A DNA stretch of 64,000 bases, taken from Taishania sp965247975 (GTDB lineage: Bacteria; Bacteroidota; Bacteroidia; Flavobacteriales_D; Crocinitomicaceae). The translations under genes and the position numbers were made by a program. The DNA lies in NCBI GenBank assembly GCA_965247975.1, contig OZ252050.1, positions 4,092,001-4,156,000 on the forward strand, read 5' to 3'. How positions within the stretch are numbered: position 1 is the stretch's first letter; each line of letters starts with the position of its first letter. Positions 35,846-45,589 of this stretch are shown one piece after another. The notes under the pieces were generated by a model. The model ran no database searches. It was given only the letters and a program-made list of their open reading frames with translations, and was not told the DNA's origin.

Positions 35846-38026
35846 ATGAACAAGATACTATTCTCTTTTATAGCACTATTTTTAGCTGGGAACTATGCAA
35901 ATGCTCAGCAAACAAATTGGTGTGGATCGGCTGCTGCCAACCGTAAAATTTTTGACGAAAATCCGAGATTAAAGCAAGATTATGAGGCTTTATTCTTAGA
36001 TGGAATGACTAAATCGGATGATACAACGATTTTTACAATTCCTGTTGTATTTCACATTTTGCACGAATATGGCGAAGAAAACATTTCTGATGCTCAAGTA
36101 TTTGATCAAATGGCAATATTGAATCGTGATTTCCGTGCAATCAATGCTGACACGGCTGATGTCGTAAATCCGTTTAAAGGAATTATTGGTGATGCAAAAA
36201 TTCAGTTCAAGTTAGCGAACTATGACCCTCTAGGAAATTGTACTAATGGTATTGACAGAATTTACACGCATTTAACAAATGGCGCAAGCGATTTGTCTAA
36301 ACTTCAGCAATGGTTTAGACCTCATTACCTAAATGTTTGGGTTACTAAAACAATTGGTTCGGCTGGTGTAGCAGGTTATGCGTATTATCCAACAGCAACT
36401 AATGGCACTGCATTTACAATTGATGGAATTATTATTTTACATGATTATGTTGGTTCTATTGGTACTGGAACTCCTCCTTATTCAAGAGCACTCACGCATG
36501 AAATTGGTCACTGGTTAAGTTTGGCCCATACTTGGGGAAATTCGAACGACCCAGGAATGGCTTCGAATTGTGATCAAGATGACTTGTTGCAAGACACTCC
36601 TTTATGTAAAGGACTAACAAGTTGTATTTTAAATGCTAACACGTGTAATGATACTGTTGATCCAAATGACTACAGTGAATACACATATGATGTAATAGAT
36701 AATACACAAAATTACATGGATTATTCTTACTGTTCTGTCATGTTTACTGAAGATCAAACTGCTAAAATGCGTGAAGCATTGCAAAGTACTGACGGTCATA
36801 GAAATGAGTTGATAACTCCAAGCACGCACGCCGCTACAGGTATTGACTTGGAGACACCTGTAACTTGTATCCCTGAAGCAGAGTTCTTTACTCCTAACAG
36901 AAATCCTTGTGTGGGTACTCCTGTGACTTTTGGAGATTACTCTACCAAAGGAGCAGTTACTAGTAGACTTTGGACTTTCCAAGATGCAACTCCAAGTACA
37001 AGTACTGCTGCAAATCCAACAGTAGTTTTTAACTCACAAGGTGCGAAAAGTGTAACATTAACTGTTACAAATGATGCAGGATCAAATACATTAACAATCC
37101 CAGGTTATGTTGTTGTAAACAATTCTTGGGGAGATTATGTCGGTCCTTATGCAAATGATTTAAATACAGCTCAAAGTCATCCAGAGTGGTTTAGAGTTGA
37201 AAACTTACAAAATAATGAGGCTTCATTTCAGTACAAAACAACTGGGGGAAAAGGAAATTCAGGTTGTTTCAAATTAAACAACTACAAAGACATTTCTGCT
37301 GCATTGCCTTTTACTGATGAATCATATTACTATGAGCGTTTGGAAGGTGTAATGGATCATTTGATCACTCCATCTTATGATTTACGCTACACAACTAATG
37401 CTGTGTTCTCTTTTGATTACTCTTATGCTTCTAATGCAAATACTGTTGAACAAATCACTGAGTATGTTCAAGTATACAAGTCAAACGACTGTGGAGTTAC
37501 TTGGAATCCACTAACTGGAAATCAAGGTAAAGTTGCTGGAGCTGAATTGGTTTCGTCTGGAGGCTTCGCTGCAAACTCTGATTTTGCACCAACGAATGAC
37601 AATCAGTGGAAAACTAAGAACATCACATTTAGCACTTCATCATTGGATGCTAAAACAAGATTTAGAATTACATTTAGAGCTTCTTCTAAATCGAGTAACT
37701 TGTTCATCGACAACATTAACATTACTGGAAATGGAAATGCTGGTCTTGCTGATTTTGGTCAAACACATGATTTGGTAATTGCTCCAAACCCTGTAAATGC
37801 TGGAAGCAACTTAAACGTGACTTACACGGCACAAAATGAGCCAGTAACATTTACATTGAGAAACTTGCAAGGTCAAGAAGTTATGTCAACAGTTAAAAAC
37901 GAAACAAATCAAGTGGTTTCTTTTAACTTAGAAATTGACAGCAAATTGCCTGCAGCATATTACTTCTTGGAAGTGAAATCTCCAAGCGCAACAACTGTTA
38001 AGAAAATTGTAGTGATGGGTAACTAA
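35846..38026 (+). CDS. Secreted M43 (pappalysin-like) zinc metalloprotease with PKD, jelly-roll and T9SS type A domains
   Basis: A 726-residue protein. Signal peptide 1-20 (ends NANA). The M43 catalytic domain (about 60-325) has zinc ligands His218, His222 and His228 and catalytic Glu219 in HEIGHWLSLAH, with a Met-turn region NYMDYSYC. A PKD domain follows (about 350-430, LWTFQDATPSTS), then a choice-of-anchor J-like jelly roll (about 440-630, SYYYERLEGVMDHLITPSYDL, LFIDNINITG). The type A sorting domain starts near 640 (LVIAPNPVNAG). It should be exported by the T9SS and act outside the cell on proteins. A terminator follows; a paralogue lies 154 bases downstream. Confidence 0.92.
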   Translation: MNKILFSFIALFLAGNYANAQQTNWCGSAAANRKIFDENPRLKQDYEALFLDGMTKSDDTTIFTIPVVFHILHEYGEENISDAQVFDQMAILNRDFRAINADTADVVNPFKGIIGDAKIQFKLANYDPLGNCTNGIDRIYTHLTNGASDLSKLQQWFRPHYLNVWVTKTIGSAGVAGYAYYPTATNGTAFTIDGIIILHDYVGSIGTGTPPYSRALTHEIGHWLSLAHTWGNSNDPGMASNCDQDDLLQDTPLCKGLTSCILNANTCNDTVDPNDYSEYTYDVIDNTQNYMDYSYCSVMFTEDQTAKMREALQSTDGHRNELITPSTHAATGIDLETPVTCIPEAEFFTPNRNPCVGTPVTFGDYSTKGAVTSRLWTFQDATPSTSTAANPTVVFNSQGAKSVTLTVTNDAGSNTLTIPGYVVVNNSWGDYVGPYANDLNTAQSHPEWFRVENLQNNEASFQYKTTGGKGNSGCFKLNNYKDISAALPFTDESYYYERLEGVMDHLITPSYDLRYTTNAVFSFDYSYASNANTVEQITEYVQVYKSNDCGVTWNPLTGNQGKVAGAELVSSGGFAANSDFAPTNDNQWKTKNITFSTSSLDAKTRFRITFRASSKSSNLFIDNINITGNGNAGLADFGQTHDLVIAPNPVNAGSNLNVTYTAQNEPVTFTLRNLQGQEVMSTVKNETNQVVSFNLEIDSKLPAAYYFLEVKSPSATTVKKIVVMGN

Positions 38027-38050
38027 AAAATCCTTTCGCATTTAATACTA

Positions 38051-38085
38051 AAAGCCGTGACAAAGTAAATTGTTGCGGCTTTTTT
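38051..38085 (+). terminator. Rho-independent terminator between the two metalloprotease genes
   Basis: AAAGCCG (38051-38057) pairs with CGGCTTT (38076-38082), continued inward by two wobble pairs and ACAA/TTGT around a 6-base loop. A T-run extends to 38085. It makes the second protease gene a separate transcript. Confidence 0.88.
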
Positions 38086-38180
38086 GCTTTGTAAAACACA
38101 AAAATTCTAGACCCAACTAAAGGATTTCAGCAAAGAAAGTTGAAACCCAAGATTTCAATGTTTTATTTAATACTATTATC

Positions 38181-40370
38181 ATGAAAAAATTGCTGCTAAT
38201 TATTGTACTATTTGCTGCGTCCGCTAATTCAATCATTGGTCAAGAAAACACTTGGTGTGGAACAGCTGAGGTGACACAAAAAATGTTTTTGAAAGACCCA
38301 AAACTAAAACAAGATTTTGAGTCTTCATTCTCGAACAGTGCTGCAAAATCGGATGATACCACCGTTTTCATTATCCCAGTTGTGTTTCATATTTTGCATG
38401 AATATGGCACGGAAAATATTTCGGACGCCCAAGTGCACGATCAAATGGAAATATTAAACGAGGACTTTAGAGCAATGAACAGCGATACGTCGGACATTAT
38501 TCTAGCTTTCAAACAAATCTATGGCGATGCAAAAATTCAATTCAGGCTGGCGAACCTAGACCCAGATGGAAATGTAACCAATGGAATTGACCGTATTTAT
38601 ACCCATTTAACAAATAATGCCTCCGATTATTCGAAAATAAATCAGTGGGATAGAGCAAGTTACTTGAATATTTGGGTAGTAAAAAGCATTGGTACTAACG
38701 GTGTTGCAGGCTATACTTATTTTCCTTCGCCTACTAATGGCGAAAATTTCTGTTTGGATGGCATAATCATGTTGAACAATTACATAGGCAGCATAGGGAC
38801 TGGAACTTTTGCAACAAGGAGAACCTTGACCCATGAAGTTGGTCATTGGGTTGGTCTGGTTCACCCGTGGGGTAGTTCGGGTGGCGTTGGTCAGCCGGAT
38901 AACTGTGAAATCGACGATTTTATAGAGGACACTCCACTTTGCATAGGAGCTTCAAATTGTTCTAATTTAAATTCCGCAAATACCTGTGACGACCTGAACG
39001 ACCCTAACAATTATAGTGAGTACACATTTGATATTATCGATAATATTCAAAACTTCATGGAATTCTCTTATTGCCAAAAGATGTTTACAAAAAAGCAATG
39101 CGCGAGAATGCGAGAAGTATTACAAAGCACTGACGGACAACGAAATGAATTAATCACACCAGAAAATTTAATCGAAACAGGTGTTTTAAACGATCCTCTT
39201 TTAATGGTAGCTCCCACCCCAGATTTTTATTCACCCAATCGAAACCCATGCATTGGGACTGCCGTCAATTTTAAGGATAATTCCAACAACGCTCCCGTGA
39301 CAAGTAGACTTTGGACCTTTCAAGATGGCACACCAAGCACAAGTACTGCTGTAAATCCAACGGTTGTCTTCAACTCACAAGGTGCCAAAACAGTTACGTT
39401 GACCGTTACAAATGCATCAGGCTCAAACACACTTACGATACCTTCGTATATCGTGGTAAATAACAATTTTGCAGATTACATGGGGCCTCACACTTTTGAT
39501 TTAAATGACCCACTTGCTCAAATTGATTGGTTTCGTGTAGACAATCCAGAAAACAACACCGCTTTTTATCAGCACATTACGAATAATGGTTTCGACAACT
39601 CCGGTTGTTTTAGACTCACTAATTATGCTTCAATTCCTTCCGCCCAACCATGTACGGATGAATACAATTACTTCAATCAATTGGCGGGTGTTTGGGATCA
39701 TCTTATCACTCCTTCTTTTGATTTGAGATTTACTACAGGAGCATCTTTTTCCTTTGATTATTCCTTTGGAACCAATACGACAGATATCTTAGAAATGACA
39801 GAATACATTCAAGTTTTTAAATCGAATGATTGCGGAATTACATGGAATCCTTTGACAGGCTCGCAAGGAAAAATTGAAGGCATTGATTTAGCTTCATCAG
39901 GCGGATATGCTGGTCAAAACACTTTTTATGTGCCTTCTAGTAATTCGCAATGGCAAAATAAATCAATCAATTTTAATACATCGAGTATTGATGCCAAAAC
40001 GCGCTTTCGAATTTCATTTAATGCTGGTCCAAAATCCAACAATTTGTACATTGACAACATTAAAATTTCTGGCACTGGAAATGCTGGAATAAGTGACTTT
40101 GGTCAAACACATGATTTAGTAATCGCTCCAAACCCGGTGAATGCTGGAAGCAACTTAAATGTTACTTACACGGCACAAAATGAGCCTGTCACATTTACTT
40201 TGAGAAACTTGCAAGGTCAAGAAGTGATGTCGACTGTTAAAAACGAGACAAATCAAATGGTTTCATTTAACTTAGAAATTGACAGCAAATTGCCTTCAGC
40301 TTATTACTTTTTAGAAGTGAAATCCGCAAGTGCAATAACCGTTAAGAAAATTGTGGTGTTGGGTTACTGA
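38181..40370 (+). CDS. Second M43 metalloprotease paralogue with T9SS type A domain
   Basis: A 729-residue paralogue of the preceding gene with the same domain order: signal peptide (KKLLLIIVLFAASANSIIG), M43 domain with HEVGHWVGLVH, PKD domain (LWTFQDGTPSTS), jelly roll (LYIDNIKISG) and type A sorting domain. All zinc ligands and the catalytic Glu are kept, so it is probably active. The last 96 residues differ from the first copy at only 8 sites, whereas the catalytic domain and N-terminus are visibly more diverged. It is a tandem duplicate, likely with a different substrate preference. No good promoter match was seen in the 95 bases after the terminator. Confidence 0.92.
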   Translation: MKKLLLIIVLFAASANSIIGQENTWCGTAEVTQKMFLKDPKLKQDFESSFSNSAAKSDDTTVFIIPVVFHILHEYGTENISDAQVHDQMEILNEDFRAMNSDTSDIILAFKQIYGDAKIQFRLANLDPDGNVTNGIDRIYTHLTNNASDYSKINQWDRASYLNIWVVKSIGTNGVAGYTYFPSPTNGENFCLDGIIMLNNYIGSIGTGTFATRRTLTHEVGHWVGLVHPWGSSGGVGQPDNCEIDDFIEDTPLCIGASNCSNLNSANTCDDLNDPNNYSEYTFDIIDNIQNFMEFSYCQKMFTKKQCARMREVLQSTDGQRNELITPENLIETGVLNDPLLMVAPTPDFYSPNRNPCIGTAVNFKDNSNNAPVTSRLWTFQDGTPSTSTAVNPTVVFNSQGAKTVTLTVTNASGSNTLTIPSYIVVNNNFADYMGPHTFDLNDPLAQIDWFRVDNPENNTAFYQHITNNGFDNSGCFRLTNYASIPSAQPCTDEYNYFNQLAGVWDHLITPSFDLRFTTGASFSFDYSFGTNTTDILEMTEYIQVFKSNDCGITWNPLTGSQGKIEGIDLASSGGYAGQNTFYVPSSNSQWQNKSINFNTSSIDAKTRFRISFNAGPKSNNLYIDNIKISGTGNAGISDFGQTHDLVIAPNPVNAGSNLNVTYTAQNEPVTFTLRNLQGQEVMSTVKNETNQMVSFNLEIDSKLPSAYYFLEVKSASAITVKKIVVLGY

Positions 40371-40396
40371 TTTTAAATCCCAAAAAAATTATATGA

Positions 40397-40509
40397 CCTT
40401 TGCAAAACTGCCAAATCGAGGCTTTCGGAAATTTCACGAGTGAGTTAACCAATAGTTAATGATCAAGTGAAATTTCCGAGATAACGATGGGTTGGTAGTT
40501 TTGAAAAGG
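40397..40509. repeat. 113-nt nested palindrome between convergent genes
   Basis: Three nested inverted repeats share one centre. The outer arms are 40397-40414 and 40492-40509 (18 positions with one mismatch and one G-T pair). The middle arms are TCGGAAATTTCAC (40425-40437) and GTGAAATTTCCGA (40467-40479), perfectly complementary. The inner pair is TTAAC (40445-40449) and GTTAA (40455-40459). An extra ATCG/CGAT pair (40415-40418 with 40485-40488) continues the outer stem. There is no adjacent T-run on the plus side, so a simple terminator does not explain it. The M43 gene stops 26 bases to the left and the BNR gene 5 bases to the right. Confidence 0.85.
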
Positions 40510-40514
40510 GCTTA

Positions 40515-43500
40515 TTATTCTTCTTTCCAATTTTCATTTTTGCCTTTTGTGTAAGGAATCTTGGCGGCATCCAATTTTGATTCAAGGGTGCGCAAGCGAA
40601 CAATCATCGCATCGAAGGATGTTCTAAACGTTTCGTATTGTTGCTGGGCTGCATTCTTGTTTTTCCGTTGCGTTGCAGTAACAGAAGATCTATTTTCGAA
40701 TAATTGATATTTCACCATGCCTATTCGACCTGAAATACTCGGTTCTGTTTCAAATTCACGCGAAGATTTTATATAATCACCCCAAAATTGAACTTTTAAA
40801 TCTTGGTAGAGCGTTTTTAAAGCCTCTGTTTCAATCAACAGGTTAATATCCACACCAGGATAAGATTTTATCGCATGCTCAATCAGTTTTAACTTTTCAT
40901 TTGTTTCACCCATCAATTTTCCGGTTCCGTCAACTCTTCGCATCAACTCAGCAACTTCATCTTTAAACGCCGCTTGCGATGCTAAATCATCTGTCTTAAT
41001 CGTTCTATTGTCAAGTTCTTTTACCATGAAAGGTACTTTCTCAATAATGGTTTGAACGATTCCATCCTTAATTGATAGAACTTCGACTGTGTAATTTCCT
41101 GCTGTTACCAAAAAGCCATCATCAGGGCTAGAATAGCGTCCAACTTTTTCTTTTTGAATAACAATTGGTGATGTTGTTTCAGTGCGCAGATTCCATGCAA
41201 TTCTTGATATACCTGCACTTGGACTGCTTAAGATTCGCTTTATCTCTTTTCCATCTTTGTCCCGAATGATCCAAATCAATTCCATTTTATCTTCAAGAGA
41301 TTCTTTCTTGAGCTGATCCATGGTTGGATAGGTAGCAGGCGTTTTTGCCTTCTCTGATTCATTTTGTTGCTTTATTCTTTTGTCTTTCAAAGATGTTTCG
41401 GTTTCCTTTAAATGCAAAGTAAAGACTGCACCGAATTTCGGATTTTCTGCATTCCATAAGTTTGCCCCTTGTGAGCCTGTACCTGTTAATCCGAGCGGTG
41501 CGGATGGAACATACAACAGCGCATCCTTTATCGGAAACATATAGGCTGGTTTATCTAATTTTTCTGAGGATATATTACGAAGAGGCGTATAGTCATCAAG
41601 CACGTAAAATCCACGTCCAAATGTGGCTGCTACCAAATCATTTTCACGCTCTTGAATATCTAAATCTAAGACAGCAATGGTTGGAAGTCCTGCCAATTTC
41701 GTCCATCTTTTCCCACCATCATTTGAAAAATAGGCACCAAATTCAGTCCCCACGAACAACAAATTTGGGTCTTTGTGATCTTGTCGAATGGCATAAGCCG
41801 AACCTCTGGAAGGCAAATTGGCAGAAATGGATGTCCATGTAGCACCTTTGTCTACACTTCTAAATACATAAGGTTTAAAATCACCCGAACGATGATTGTT
41901 GTAGATGGCAAAAACTTCGTTCTCATTGTGAAGACTTGCCGTTATCATATTGACACGTGTATTGGCTGGTACACCAGGAAAAGCTCCGATTTTTCTCCAG
42001 GTAGAACCATCGTCATCTGAAACTTGAATTAAACCATCGTCTGTTCCAACGTAGAGCAATCCTTGTTTTTTGGGAGATTCATCGAGCGCCACTACATTTC
42101 CGTAAATGGTTGTTGATGCATTTTTCATAACGGCATCTATCGACCAAACTTGATCCATTACTGGAAGTTTATTTCGATCTATTTGCTGCGATAAATCTGG
42201 TGAAATAACTTTCCAATCATCACCTCTATTTGAGCTTTTGAATAATTTGTTGGCAGCAAAGTAAATCGTTTTGGAGTCGTGTTTGGAAATAATAATCGGA
42301 GCATCCCAATTCCAACGATAGGCGGGCTCACCAACTTCAGGCATTGGCTGAATCGGTGTTTTTTCGCCAGATGTCTTGTCGTAGCGCACAAGCCATCCGT
42401 ATTGCGCTTGCGCATAAATAATGTTCGGATTTGTTGGATCAATCGCAGATTCGAAGCCATCACCACCTTGAGTAATAAACCAATCTGAGTTTAAAATTCC
42501 AGCATTATTAATGGTTGCCGCTGGACCTCCCATCGAATTATTGTCTTGTGTCCCACCATAAATATTGTAAAAAGGAGAAGCATTATCCGTGGCTACTTTA
42601 TAAAATTGAATTATCGGCAAATTGTCGTAATATTTCCAGTCTTGCGCATGATTAAAGGTTTCGTACAATCCACCATCGCAACCAACAATCCAGTGGTTTG
42701 GATCCTTCGGATTGATCCAGATGCAGTGATTATCAACATGCTTTTTATCTTCACCAGCCTCTTTAAACGTTTTGCCACCATCTTCGGTGTGATGAAGCCA
42801 AGTATCCATTGCAAAAACCTTATCGCGGTTTGTCAGATCGCAAATTATTTCTTGATAGTAATTTCCGCTCGTACTATAACTTGACATTTTGTTCCAAGAT
42901 TCACCATAATTGGTTGATCTAAAAAATCCACTTTTTTCATTTTTCGCTTCAACAATTGCGTAAATATAGCTTGGATCTACAGGTGACACTGCTATTCCAA
43001 TTCTTCCCATAGTGCCTTCTGGCAAACCAGCATTTATTGCTTTCCAGGTTTTTCCTCCATCGATTGATTTGTACAACCCTGATTCTGGTCCGCCACCTAC
43101 ATACGTCCATTCGTGACGTCTTCGCTGGTGCGCAGATGCATACAAAATGTTTGGATTCGTTGGGTCGATAGCTATTTCTGCGATGCCTGTGTTTTCAGAA
43201 GTTTTTAGCACAAGTTCCCAATTTTCTCCACCATCAACAGATTTATACACTCCACGCTCACCACCTTTGCTCCACAATGGACCATAAGCAGCTACCCAGA
43301 TAATATTTTCGTTCGTTGGGTGGATAATAATTTTTCCGATGTGTTCAGATTTTTTCAATCCCATGTTTTTGAAGGACTTACCTCCATCTACGGATTTATA
43401 AACACCATCGCCATAGGCAACGGATCGCTGATTGTTGTTTTCTCCAGTTCCTACCCAAACCACATTTGAATTAGATGGTGCAAGCGTAACACAACCAATA

Positions 43501-43790
43501 GAAAACGAACCGTAATCATCAAAAATCGGCGTGAATGTAGTTCCGTGATTTGTTGTTTTCCAAACACCACCTGATGCCGCTGCTGCGTACCAAATGTTGT
43601 TGTTATTTGGATCAACGGCTAAATCGGCAATTCTTCCTGAAGTTAACGCTGGACCAACAAGGCGAAAAGGAAGTCCTGCGACTGTTAAAGAGTCAAAAGA
43701 AGGTTTTTCGACTTGTTCTCCCTTTTTTTTCTGAGAAAAAGCTAAAAAGGATGAAACTAAAAAAATGGTGAAGAGAATATTTGATTTCAT
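40515..43790 (-). CDS. Secreted sortilin/BNR-repeat beta-propeller protein (VPS10-like)
   Basis: A 1091-residue protein with signal peptide MKSNILFTIFLVSSFLAFS. Residues about 40-740 are built from repeats carrying Asp-box motifs such as SVDGGKSF, SVDGGENW, SIDGGKTW, STNYGESW, SDDDGSTW and SNDGGKRW. This is the sortilin/glycosyl-hydrolase-like propeller found in many Bacteroidota secreted proteins. The last 300 residues include an IKRILSSPSAGISRIAWNLR segment and a helical end. No T9SS sorting domain is visible, so it is probably periplasmic or lipid-independent. A catalytic role cannot be assigned; sialidase is unlikely without the arginine triad. Confidence 0.8.
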   Translation of the reverse strand: MKSNILFTIFLVSSFLAFSQKKKGEQVEKPSFDSLTVAGLPFRLVGPALTSGRIADLAVDPNNNNIWYAAAASGGVWKTTNHGTTFTPIFDDYGSFSIGCVTLAPSNSNVVWVGTGENNNQRSVAYGDGVYKSVDGGKSFKNMGLKKSEHIGKIIIHPTNENIIWVAAYGPLWSKGGERGVYKSVDGGENWELVLKTSENTGIAEIAIDPTNPNILYASAHQRRRHEWTYVGGGPESGLYKSIDGGKTWKAINAGLPEGTMGRIGIAVSPVDPSYIYAIVEAKNEKSGFFRSTNYGESWNKMSSYSTSGNYYQEIICDLTNRDKVFAMDTWLHHTEDGGKTFKEAGEDKKHVDNHCIWINPKDPNHWIVGCDGGLYETFNHAQDWKYYDNLPIIQFYKVATDNASPFYNIYGGTQDNNSMGGPAATINNAGILNSDWFITQGGDGFESAIDPTNPNIIYAQAQYGWLVRYDKTSGEKTPIQPMPEVGEPAYRWNWDAPIIISKHDSKTIYFAANKLFKSSNRGDDWKVISPDLSQQIDRNKLPVMDQVWSIDAVMKNASTTIYGNVVALDESPKKQGLLYVGTDDGLIQVSDDDGSTWRKIGAFPGVPANTRVNMITASLHNENEVFAIYNNHRSGDFKPYVFRSVDKGATWTSISANLPSRGSAYAIRQDHKDPNLLFVGTEFGAYFSNDGGKRWTKLAGLPTIAVLDLDIQERENDLVAATFGRGFYVLDDYTPLRNISSEKLDKPAYMFPIKDALLYVPSAPLGLTGTGSQGANLWNAENPKFGAVFTLHLKETETSLKDKRIKQQNESEKAKTPATYPTMDQLKKESLEDKMELIWIIRDKDGKEIKRILSSPSAGISRIAWNLRTETTSPIVIQKEKVGRYSSPDDGFLVTAGNYTVEVLSIKDGIVQTIIEKVPFMVKELDNRTIKTDDLASQAAFKDEVAELMRRVDGTGKLMGETNEKLKLIEHAIKSYPGVDINLLIETEALKTLYQDLKVQFWGDYIKSSREFETEPSISGRIGMVKYQLFENRSSVTATQRKNKNAAQQQYETFRTSFDAMIVRLRTLESKLDAAKIPYTKGKNENWKEE

Positions 43791-43879
43791 AACATGGATT
43801 TTCGAGCTCCAAGTTAGAAATTATCTTTGACACTTAAGGTTAGGAACAAGAACTTGCAGAAAAACGCGCTACGAAATAT

Positions 43880-44911
43880 TTACTCATTCCACAAAACTGA
43901 AATCTTTCCGACGCTATTCCCCGATTCAAGGAGTTCATGGGCTTGAAAAAATGAAGTTTGGTTAAATGTGCCTCCTGTTTGTGGTTTGATTTTCCCGTCG
44001 ACATACAATTTGACCACTTCTCGCAAACAATGATTTAAGACTTCTGGTTTGTGGTCAGCCACTTTTAACATGTTAACACCGATAATGCTGCGGGATTTCA
44101 TCATAAAAATAATGGGTGTAAAAAATCCCATTTTACGGACGAAATTGAGTTTTGAGAAAATGCCCCATTTTCCTCCAGATAGCTCAGACGCGCCAAAAAG
44201 AATTATTTTACTCGCATTTCCCAATAAATGTAGGTCTTTCTTGAATGTTGAACCTGCAACAGGATTGAAAGAAATATCCAATCTTTTATCCTTTAATATG
44301 GATTTTATTTGATTCGCATAATCTGATTGAGTGTAATTAATTACATGATCGGCACCAAGATTTTTGCAAAAATCCACTTTTCGATCATCACGCACTTTTG
44401 CATACACTTCTGCACCTGCATTTTTTGCAAGCTGAATTAAAAGTGATCCAACACCTCCTGCTGCAGCATGAATTAATACTTTGTTATGTGGTCTAATCGT
44501 GGATACGTATTCCGCCATGTAGTATGCAGTTACTCCTTGTGTTGCAAGCGACAACGCATCCGAACTTGGCATATTTCCAATTTTTTGAACTGCATCAGCA
44601 AGTGTAATGGCATGCTTTGCATAACCTCCAAATCGTGTGAATGCTACAACTCTTTCTCCTATCAAATGTTGATGTTCATCGTTCTTCACTTCGATGACTT
44701 TTCCAACAACTTCATAACCAACAACACAAGGAAAAGGCGGAGCCTCGCGATACAACCCTCGTCTTGCCATAACATCTGCATAGTTCAATCCAAAGGCTTC
44801 GCATTCGATGAGTACTTCACCAGAATCCAAGGATTTTAACTCAATTTCTCGCAATTCAAATGCATCTTGAGCCTTTCCCGTTTTCGTTAAAACAAATGCT
44901 TTTGTCTTCAT
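43880..44911 (-). CDS. Zinc-independent MDR quinone oxidoreductase-like protein
   Basis: A 343-residue medium-chain dehydrogenase/reductase. FGLNYADVMARRGLY near residue 40 is typical of quinone reductase and VAT-1-like members. HAAAGGVGSLLIQLAKNAGAEVYA (about 148-171) is the NADPH-binding site with the AAxGGVG motif. VINYTQSDY and the substrate loop follow. The catalytic zinc ligands of alcohol dehydrogenases are absent. It likely reduces quinones or enones with NADPH; the true substrate is unknown. Its ATG overlaps the rsmI stop by four bases (ATGA), so they are coupled. Confidence 0.85.
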   Translation of the reverse strand: MKTKAFVLTKTGKAQDAFELREIELKSLDSGEVLIECEAFGLNYADVMARRGLYREAPPFPCVVGYEVVGKVIEVKNDEHQHLIGERVVAFTRFGGYAKHAITLADAVQKIGNMPSSDALSLATQGVTAYYMAEYVSTIRPHNKVLIHAAAGGVGSLLIQLAKNAGAEVYAKVRDDRKVDFCKNLGADHVINYTQSDYANQIKSILKDKRLDISFNPVAGSTFKKDLHLLGNASKIILFGASELSGGKWGIFSKLNFVRKMGFFTPIIFMMKSRSIIGVNMLKVADHKPEVLNHCLREVVKLYVDGKIKPQTGGTFNQTSFFQAHELLESGNSVGKISVLWNE

Positions 44912-45579
44912 GGTTTTCCTCCTACAATAATTACAATTTCTCCTTTTGGCGGTTTTTCTTCGTAATACTTCTTAACAACTTGCGCTTCGCCACGCTTGAA
45001 TTCTTCAAACATTTTTGAAATTTCACGTACAACACACACTTGCCTATCGGCGCCAAAATATTCTTCAATTTGACCCAAACATTTCACCAAGCGATGAGGA
45101 GACTCATACAATACAATTGTTCTTTCTTCCTCTGCCAATTTCAATAAGCGCGTTTGTCGTCCTTTTTTGTGAGGCAAAAATCCTTCAAAGACAAATTTAT
45201 CGCATGGCAAACCACTTCCAACCAAAGCTGGTACAAAAGCCGTTGGCCCTGGCAAACATTCTACTTTCACATCGTTTGCAATCGCTTCACGTACCAACAA
45301 AAAACCCGGGTCTGAAATTCCAGGAGTACCAGCATCAGAAACTAAGACGGCTAGTTGCACAGCCTTTATTTTTTGAATCACCTGCTCTAAAGCTTTGTGC
45401 TCGTTGTGCGCATGAAACGGAATTACCTGTTTTTGAATGTCCAAATGATTAAGTAGCTTCTTCGTTACCCGTGTATCTTCGGCAAAAATTAAATCGCATT
45501 CTTTGAACAGCCGAATAGATCGAAGGGTAATATCTTCCAAATTACCAATTGGTGTTGGAATCAAACATAAATGAGCCAT
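44908..45579 (-). CDS. rsmI: 16S rRNA (cytidine-1402-2'-O)-methyltransferase RsmI
   Basis: A 223-residue tetrapyrrole-methylase-fold enzyme. Motifs in order are CLIPTPIGNLEDITLRSIRLF, FAEDTRVTKKLL, VSDAGTPGISDPGFLLVREA, CLPGPTAFVPALVGSGLP, FEGFLPHKKGR and YESPHRLVKCL. All are diagnostic for RsmI, which uses SAM to methylate C1402 of 16S rRNA with RsmH. The C-terminal region is somewhat shorter than in E. coli RsmI (286 residues), as is common in Bacteroidota. It sits between the RDD gene (10-base gap) and the quinone reductase gene. Confidence 0.94.
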   Translation of the reverse strand: MAHLCLIPTPIGNLEDITLRSIRLFKECDLIFAEDTRVTKKLLNHLDIQKQVIPFHAHNEHKALEQVIQKIKAVQLAVLVSDAGTPGISDPGFLLVREAIANDVKVECLPGPTAFVPALVGSGLPCDKFVFEGFLPHKKGRQTRLLKLAEEERTIVLYESPHRLVKCLGQIEEYFGADRQVCVVREISKMFEEFKRGEAQVVKKYYEEKPPKGEIVIIVGGKP

Positions 45580-45589
45580 AATTTTACTA

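Noticed and set aside
43822..43829. Perfect TATCTTTG promoter box on the plus strand
   Set aside because: It points away from both flanking genes and only into antisense sequence of minus-strand genes. In AT-rich DNA, chance matches are expected.
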